Made by a program: the position numbers and the translations under genes. The notes beneath the pieces were generated by a model. That model was not told the DNA's origin, did not search any database, and was given only the letters and a program-made list of their open reading frames with translations. DNA of 64,000 nucleotides from the NCBI GenBank assembly GCA_021234155.1, contig JAJEKV010000002.1, forward strand, positions 13,351,039-13,415,038. Reading direction: 5' to 3'. This stretch comes from Isoetes taiwanensis. Taxonomy: Eukaryota; Streptophyta; Lycopodiopsida; Isoetales; Isoetaceae. This document shows positions 57,301 to 64,000 of this stretch, piece after piece (the stretch's first letter is position 1; the number at the start of each line of letters is the position of its first letter).

Positions 57301-60300
57301 TTCAAGGAGATGAATTCGTGCTTTGTCACCAGCCCATTAAGGTTTGCTAATAAGCTGATATTAGAGTATAAAATTCATTAGCCTTGCATGTATGTATTTG
57401 AAAACTCAAAGATTTATGATCTATAGTTTTGCTTTGGCTGGGTACAGTTGTCATATAGGGACGGTTTTGAGTTCACATAAGGTAGTGCATAGCCTTTCTG
57501 GCTGCAAATTTCTTGAAGCTCAAGAATTTGCAGATAGCAAGGTGGACCTATTTTCTCCGAGTCTAGGTGCGCCTATTTACTTTTGAAGAATTCATTCCAA
57601 TGTAATGTACGTTATGATGCCGGATGCAGTCTGGCAGTGTGGCGTCTTGCATTCAGTCCCGAAAGTAGTGGCCTATTAATGGATTTTTCTTTATCAAAGT
57701 TCTCGTGCAAATAAGCTTTTCCTTCCGGACCCATATTCTATGATCAATGAGCTCTGAGAACAGAATTTGTGCTTTGTCACCAGCCCATTAAGGTTTCCGA
57801 TAAAATTTGAGCATAAAATTCATTAGCCTTGCATGCGATGTATTTGAAAACTCAAAGATTTATGATCTATATTTTTGCTTTGGTTAAATTTCTTGAAGCT
57901 CAAAAATTGTGTTTGTTGCAGATAGCAAGATGGACATGCTTTCTCTGAGTTTCGGTGCGCTTATTTACTTTTGAAGAATTCATTCCAATGTAATGTACAT
58001 TGTGGCGTCTTGCATTTAGTCACGAAAGTAGTGACCTATTAATGGGTTTTTCTTTATCAAGTTCTCATGCAAATAAGCTTTTCGTTCCAGACGAATCTGC
58101 ACTTGCTGGCTACGTGCTATTTTTGTAATGGTCAAGCTTATCGGGCATATCCTTTTTTGAAAGGTTAGATTTGTATTTTACACTTCTTTCACATGCTCAT
58201 AGTAACGTTCTGCTTGCTAAATATTTCGTATGGTAGGTTTATATTTTATACTTTCTTTCCACATGCTTTCGAGTAAAGTTTCAAGTGCTAAATATTTCAT
58301 GTGATTATATAGTTGAAAATTCCCTTAGTTGAATTAAAATCTTCATTGAGAGATAGCAAGTCATATGAGATTTCGCTCATAACGAGCGTGAAATTAATTT
58401 GTCCTATAGGATGATTGTCCCTCTTTTTTACCCATCCCCTTATTTGTCAAGAAAGCTCTCAAACAAAGATTTGCATGGCTGATAGCATAAGTAAGGAATG
58501 AGCCCAGACAATGTTTGTAGTCCTTTATAACCTGAATAGCCATGAATAGCTATGATTGAAGTGTTTGTCCTTTATTATGCAGGATCAAAATACTATGCAG
58601 CGGAGGTATATGTGGCTCTGTTCAGGTACTATTCTAGGCATTCTCAAGCTTTCCATTGTCAAATGAGATGCCTTTGAACTTTTGAAATTTCCAGGAAAGC
58701 GATTACAGATACGAATAGATAAGGAAAGGTTGCTTGGTGATCCTTGAAGATTTGGATAGCTCTTCCATGGACCCCAAGGTTCGTTTTATTCGGCCTCCCA
58801 AAGCATGAAAGCTATGCTACTCCCAAAGCACGAAAGTTATGCTCTTATTGTTTCTACTTTCTTTTGCGTGATTCAGAGCCCTCTTCAGCTTTTTTTTGGA
58901 GCAAGCCATCGATCACAGGCTGCGGTGAGGCTACTCCCCCTGTTCCTTCATGTATTCAAGACTATTACTTCAGATCATTTCTCTATCTTTGTTTACGCCT
59001 GCAGAATGCCCATACTCTATGATCAATGAGCCCCGACAACCACTAACTCGAAATACTATTTGCAGGATTTTCATTGAGCTGGATTCGAGTTGCATGACTT
59101 TCAAGGAGATGAATTCGTGCTTTGTCACCAGCCCATTAAGGTTTGCTAATAAGCTGATATTAGAGTATAAAATTCATTAGCCTTGCATGTATGTATTTGA
59201 AAACTCAAAGATTTATGATCTATAGTTTTGCTTTGGCTGGGTATAGTTGTCATATAGGGACGGTTTTGAGTTCACATAAGGTAGTGCATAGCCTTTCTGG
59301 CTGCAAATTTCTTGAAGCTCAAGAATTTGCAGATAGCAAGGTGGACCTATTTTCTCTGAGTCCAGGTGCGCCTATTTACTTTTGAAGAATTCATTCCAAT
59401 AAGGAAGCTCTTCCCTGGACCCCAAGGTTCGTTTTATTCTGGCCTCCCAAAGCATGAAAGCTATGCTCCTCCCAAAGCAGGAAAGTTATGCTCTTACTGT
59501 TTCTACTTTCTTTTGCAGATTGCAGAGCCCCTCTTCAGCTTTTGGAGCAAGCCATCGAATCTGGCTGCAGGTGAGGCTACTCCCCCTGCTTCTTCCTCTG
59601 ATTCAAGACTATTACTTCAGATCATTTCTCTATCTTTGTTTATTTGCGGGAATGTCCATACTCTATGATCAATGAGCCCTGACAACCACTAACTCTGAGA
59701 AATACTATTTGCAGGATTTTCATTGAGCTGGATTCGAGTTGCATGACTTTCAAGGAGATGAATTCGTGCTTTGTCACCAGCCCATTAAGGTTTGCTAATA
59801 AGCTGATATTAGAGCATAAAATTCATTAGCCTTGCATGTTATGTATTTGAAAACTCAAAGATTTATGATCTATAGTTTTGCTTTGGCTGGGTATAGTTGT
59901 CATATAGGGACGGTTTTGAGTTCAGATAAGGTAGTGCATAGCCTTTCTGGCTGCAAATTTCTTGAAGCTCAAGAATTTGCAGATAGCAAGGTGGACCTAT
60001 TTTCTCTGAGTCTAGGTGCGCCTATTTGCTTTTGAAGAATTCATTCCAATGTAATGTACGTTATGATGTCGGATGCAAAATGTAGTCTGGCAGTGTGGCG
60101 TCTTGCATCCAGTCCCGAAAGTGACCTATTAATGGATTTTTCTTTATCAAAGTTCTCATGCAAATAAGCTTTTCCTTCCGGACCCATATTCTATGATCAA
60201 TGAGCTCTGAGAACAGAATTTATGCTTTGTCACCAGCCCATTAAGGTTTGCCGATAAGCTGAGCATAAAATTCATTAGCCTTGCATGCGATGTATTTGAA

Positions 60301-61070
60301 AACTCAAAGATTTATGATCTATATTTTTGCTTTGGTTAAATTTCTTGAAGCTCAAAAATTGTGTTTGTTGCAGATAGCAAGATGGACATGCTTTCTCTGA
60401 GTTTCGGTGCGCTTATTTACTTTTGAAGAATTCATTCCAATGTAATGTACATTGTATGTCTTGCATTTAGTCACGAAAGTAGTGACCTATTAATGGGTTT
60501 TTCTTTATCAAGTTCTCATGCAAATAAGCTTTTTCGTTCAGACGAACCGCACTTGTGGCTACGTGCTATTTTTGTAATGGTCAAGCTTATCGGGCATATC
60601 CTTTTTTGAAAGGTTAGATTTGTATTTTACACTTCTTTCACATGCTCATAGTAACGTTCTGCTTGCTAAATATTTCGTATGGTAGGTTTATATTTTATAC
60701 TTTCTTTCCACATGCTCAGAGTAAAGTTCTGCGTGCTAAATATTTCATGTGATTATATAGTTGAAAATTCCCTTAGTTGAATTAAAATCTTCATTGAGAG
60801 ATAGCAAGTCATATGAGATTTCGCTCATAACGAGCGTGAAATTAATTTGTCCTATAGGATGATTGTCCCTCTTTTTTACCCATCCCCTTATTTGTCAAGA
60901 AAGCTCTCAAACAAAGATTTGCATGGCTGATAGCATAAGTAAGGAATGAGCCCAGACAATGTTTGTAGTCCTTTATAACCTGAATAGCCATGAATAGCTA
61001 TGATTGAAGTGTTTGTCCTTTATTATGCAGGATCAAAATACTATGCAGCGGAGGTATATGTGGCTCTGTC
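54371..61070 (+). repeat. Nested tandem amplification of a captured gene segment (three units)
   Basis: Units begin TCAGGTACTATTCTA at 54371, 56823 and 58622 (lengths 2452, 1799 and about 2448 bp). Units 1 and 3 each contain an extra direct duplication of 648 bp (start points 54508 and 55156; 58758 and 59406) absent from unit 2. An older, more diverged copy of part of the subunit is present once per unit (about 55960-56190, 57760-57990, 60215-60450). Identity between units is very high apart from short clustered differences in unit 3. Confidence 0.93.
54461..54900 (+). pseudogene. Exon-like pieces of an unidentified captured gene (repeated in each unit)
   Basis: In the first subunit, exon-like stretches are bounded by AG and GT: 54482-54672 (ILEDLDSSSLDPKVRFILAS ... 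LQLLEQAIESGCR, with a possible 'cttttgcag' acceptor at 54613-54621) and 54816-54891 (IFIELDSSCMTFKEMNSCFV then TSPLR, before GT). Copies lie at about 55156-55540, 56935-57350, 58744-59145 and 59406-59790. Further pieces are 'cag|gatcaaaatactatgcag' at about 56783, 58582 and 61031, and a final exon-like piece ending in TAG at 61121-61168 (VLNGAAGHYMLGLICR). I do not recognise the family. No unit has a complete open coding sequence. Confidence 0.45.
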
Positions 61071-63022
61071 ATTTCAAGTGTAAGAATATTTTGAAAGGGT
61101 AATAACTTGCTTTGTTGACAGGTGCTCAATGGAGCTGCAGGGCATTATATGCTGGGACTGATTTGTAGGTAGTTCCTTTGGCGCAGCGTTGCAGCATATA
61201 CATGAAGTGGATGCACAATGGATGTGATCCTTGATTGAGAAATGTATTTAGCAGTCTGTTTGCCTGGACCTTGCCAGATCTATTTCTTAATATAGACTAG
61301 CTATGTGCAAAGACGTTTTTATTAGCTGTTTAAAGCTCAAAACCAGACTGACTATGATGGATTTTGACAAACAAAGTGCACAGTTTTATTCTCTTGATAC
61401 AAGTAAGCAAGCTTTGCTTGAATTGGAATGGTCAAAGAATGGAATACTTATAAAGCCTCTTCATCTGCTAATCTTGCGAAGTCCATGCCCTACTTGATGT
61501 CTTCTAGAAAATATTGTATGATTTCCATGTCCCAGTAAGCGTTATAAAAAGAACAATGAATTTATCGAAAACATCTGCGCTTATGATTTAGGGTTGTGTT
61601 TTTTAAAATGTTGTGCACATTATTCTTGGGATATTGGATGCATATTTTGTAGTGGTCTGTATTTATGTTATCCAGAAACCTCGAACCACACATCTATGAT
61701 GAATCACTTTAAATCTTACATGCATAGGAGCTTATAGGGTACCACATTTATTCCAAGTGAAGTTACTTCTTTTCAGGTTAAGTCAATTCTAAAGGGGCTG
61801 ACTTGCCACTCCATTATTCCACTACCACTCCAATTGCTATTGTGTTGATTACACATCGGATATACTATCTTCTACAACATCTTGAAGCGTTCTTAAGTCC
61901 ATAAAATCCTAAAACATTATAAGCACCAACTAAACACCTAAGGTGCATGCAAACCATGCCATCTATCTCCATTCTGTTTCACCCAATACATTCTGTTATT
62001 CCTACACATTCCACGTGGAATGCCCAACCCTTTAAGACATAGTTAATGCCCGGCCTTCCTAAACCTAAAAATTTTCACACTTTGGGCTCCATTATATCTA
62101 AGGCGCAATGACATTTATAACTCTTTTAATCCACCTACAAATACAATTATGTGTATCCAGTCCACACGTCCACAACTATTTTAGTTTAGCATTTGTTTAC
62201 ATATTAGTACTTGCATGTCATTCATCTAATTGTGGTTTGATTTGCAAAGTTATGTTTTCTATGGCGTTCCATAATTCGCAAGAGTATGCAGGTGTTAAAT
62301 GATGTTTGCAGAGCTAAGGGTCAAAGAAATAATATCAAATTTCCATGCCCTTATTATCAGTTGTTTTCTCTTATTATGAAATTGCGTCCATTGATTTGCA
62401 AGAACAAATAATATTAAACAATGCAGAATTAAGTTTGTGAACGCAAATTTTGAGAATTAAGTTCTTTCTCTTAAATTGATTACACTTTTAGAACTATAGG
62501 CCATATGAGTATAAAATTAGGTCTCAACATACCAGTGAATTCGCTACAAACATCTAAATTCGAGACTCTAAGATTTGCCATTATTTTTTTTGAGGAACCC
62601 TTTACACCGAATTTTCCCTTTTGTGTTTAATACCCCTCTAGAACAAACTTCACTGACATCATGTCAACTCTCACGCACATGAGTATTTTTCTCAATGGTC
62701 ATGCATATGGCACGTACTACTATGATTTTGGGTTTGCAAAGTTACACTACAACTTAGATTACGCACAATTGCATCTTCCATAATGCTCTAAACTATCATA
62801 AACCAATAACCTAAACTTTACGCATTTCCATTATGTCTACCCATGCTGCTACACATATACAGTCCATGATTCCTAGCCATTCCACGTGGCCAAAGATAAT
62901 GCCTAAACCTTAAACCATCACACTTGGCACTTCATTACAAGTACTTACACAATTACATCTACAGATCTTTATTCCACCTAAAAATTCTATCACATCTACC
63001 GATTCCACAAGTCTAGGACTAA
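61071..63022. other. Helitron 3' portion, no gene seen
   Basis: After the last exon-like piece, probable captured 3' UTR and AT-rich filler. Two diverged copies of a segment around ATTCCACGTGG occur (about 61995-62075 and 62875-62935); the first contains the perfect palindrome ATTCCACGTGGAAT (about 62006-62019). Confidence 0.5.
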
Positions 63023-63052
63023 TGCCCGGCATCGCCGGGCACACGTTTCTAG
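63023..63052 (+). terminator. Helitron 3' terminal hairpin and CTAG
   Basis: 8-bp GC-rich stem TGCCCGGC / GCCGGGCA with an ATC loop, 7 nt, then CTAG. This structure is the rolling-circle termination signal of Helitrons. Confidence 0.88.
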
Positions 63053-63688
63053 TATTTCTTATGAACAAAGCTAACTGATCATTGTCAACAATGGCTCTAG
63101 AGATTTGGAGGATCTGACTTCTATCTGACACACTAACTCCTGCTCCTTCCAGATCAGTTATAATGTTATCAAAGTCATTAAAAAAAAGTAGAGACATCTC
63201 CATCATCTGGCAGTCTTAACCCTCTAAGTTCTTTTTCTAGTAGGTCAATTTGGGAGGAGGTCTTTTCTTCATAATGTTTCAGCAAAAATAACCACATCTC
63301 TCTGGGTGACTTGTTTCTAAGTTTGAATCTAATTGTGGAACTTACTCTGCACGAGCTTCTTTGATTTTTGCATATACTGTCTTTGCTGCTTCAACTGTTT
63401 GAGTTGCTCTTGCAGTACTGGCTTCACCTGTACCGTTATTCTCAGGATTAGTGACAATATTTACTAAACTGCCAAACCCCTGGATAAGGTGTTCAAGACT
63501 GCATCTTCACCCTCTGGATCCACAAGATCCCACAGATCTTCAACTTCAAGTATGTGCTTGATCGAATCCTTCCAGACTTGAAAGCCTGCTCCACCTTTGA
63601 ACACCTCAATTGTGCTCAACAGGCTTGCACCAAAGCGACTAGACATATTGACATATTTTTTTTGTCAGGTCTTGCTTATGTATGTCCT
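63053..63688 (-). pseudogene. Ty1/copia gag, N-terminal part (right part of the split element)
   Basis: Minus strand from 63646: MSSRFGASLLSTIEVFKGGA then FQVWKDSIKHILEVEDLWDL, the start of copia gag (UBN2/DUF4219-type W..M/I....L...LW motif). Continuing in shifted frames: KHYEEKTSSQIDLLEKELRG (about 63280-63225), then NDFDNIITDLEGAGVSVSD and ISRAIVDNDQLALFIRN down to 63054. The last codon is split by the Helitron and its remainder is at 53995-53996. Frameshifts near 63470, 63350 and 63190 make it inactive. Gag forms the virus-like particle. Confidence 0.82.
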
Positions 63689-63701
63689 GCTCTAATACCA
63701 A
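63689..63701 (-). promoter_or_regulatory. Copia primer-binding site (initiator tRNA-Met)
   Basis: Reverse complement reads TTGGTATTAGAGC, one base from the plant copia consensus TGGTATCAGAGC, directly next to the LTR end. Confidence 0.85.
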
Positions 63702-64000
63702 TGTTAGAGAATAACAAGATATCACAGCTACACGTGAGGTAGATAACATTTAATCAATTGTTAGATATAGAGTTCACAATGATATCTAGGTATCCATCAA
63801 TACAGAATCATTGATATCATATGAAATCACATTAGCAATGGAATAAACAAAAACCCCAGTAGCAATGTTACCACAATTTCCTGACTTGATTTTCGATAGC
63901 TCAAGCACTATAACTTCACATTTGGATCAATCCATCTTCTGATTAGATCAATCAACTATTCGACGTGCTTCTTGGTTTTATATTTGAGCAACCGGACAGA
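63702..64000 (-). repeat. Ty1/copia 5' LTR (minus strand), cut by window edge
   Basis: On the minus strand it ends ...TTATTCTCTAACA at 63702. On the plus strand it starts TGTTAGAGAATAAC. The outer end lies beyond 64000. Confidence 0.75.

Larger units (their letters stand above)
53997..63052 (+). mobile_element. Helitron, 9,056 bp, non-autonomous, carrying amplified gene sequence
   Basis: 5' end TCTTCTTTTTTAAAATGGG at 53997 preceded by host A (53996); 3' end has a hairpin TGCCCGGC-ATC-GCCGGGCA (63023-63041), a 7-nt spacer, CTAG (63049-63052) and host T (63053). TC start, CTRR end, 3' hairpin and insertion between A and T without duplication are the defining Helitron features. Both borders lie inside one copia gag frame on the minus strand, and removal rejoins the frame within a single codon, which confirms the ends. 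No Rep/helicase frame is present, so transposition needs an autonomous relative. The interior holds intron-bearing gene-like sequence in tandem copies (54371-61070), a typical product of Helitron gene capture. Confidence 0.88.

Noticed and set aside
54371-61070. CRISPR array or satellite
   Set aside because: Repeats are hundreds to thousands of bases long with exon-like content, and the genome is a plant.
62910-63206. A single 98-codon minus-strand gene
   Set aside because: Its first half is copia gag and the rest crosses the Helitron 3' hairpin at 63052; the open frame across the junction is coincidental.

Overview
Organism and character. This is nuclear DNA of a land plant. Evidence: genes split by GT-AG introns (plus one AT-AC intron), a eukaryotic tRNA-Asp, plant gene families (SAC-domain phosphatase, FQR1/WrbA-type quinone reductase, nucleobase-ascorbate transporter, GH1, GDSL, receptor kinase) and plant-type Ty1/copia primer sites. 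The LINEs have an RRM/coiled-coil ORF1 and an EN-RT-zinc-knuckle ORF2, which together with the very repeat-rich, gene-poor layout suggests a seed-free plant such as a fern or lycophyte; that assignment is inference.
Layout. 1-10.1 kb: 3' half of a LINE ORF2, a Ty1/copia LTR end with primer site, and a decayed LINE whose ORF1 (2.7-3.9 kb) and ORF2 (7.2-10.1 kb) are separated by a dead nucleobase-ascorbate transporter gene on the minus strand. 10.1-14.25 kb: Ty3/gypsy element (LTR, gag, protease, partial reverse transcriptase) cut off inside RT. 14.25-19.3 kb: mostly non-coding, with a calreticulin pseudogene and an array of 16-20 bp palindromes. 19.3-23.3 kb: nearly full-length LINE on the minus strand. 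25.95-32.4 kb: an apparently intact 21-exon SAC phosphoinositide phosphatase gene containing a U12-type AT-AC intron. 32.78 kb: tRNA-Asp(GUC). 33.1-34.0 kb: two MITEs with clear target-site duplications. 35-38.7 kb: C2-domain pseudogene, 5'-truncated L1-type LINE, GC-rich foldback. 39.7-41.07 kb: intact four-exon NAD(P)H:quinone reductase gene. 42.9-44.6 kb: complete small non-autonomous LTR retrotransposon with ATTTT target duplications. 45.8-49.8 kb: a cluster of dead gene fragments (GH1, MCM-binding protein, receptor kinase, GDSL lipase). 51.3-52 kb: divergent histone H3 fragment and two nested-hairpin repeats. 52.3-64 kb: a minus-strand Ty1/copia element whose gag is split by a 9,056-bp Helitron (53,997-63,052).
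Main point. Removing the Helitron rejoins the copia gag reading frame exactly at an A|T target, which fixes both ends to the base. The Helitron carries intron-bearing captured gene sequence that has been amplified in nested tandem repeats (three large units of about 2.45, 1.80 and 2.45 kb, two of which contain an extra 648-bp internal duplication). Only two protein-coding genes and one tRNA look functional in the window; nearly everything else is transposon or gene debris.
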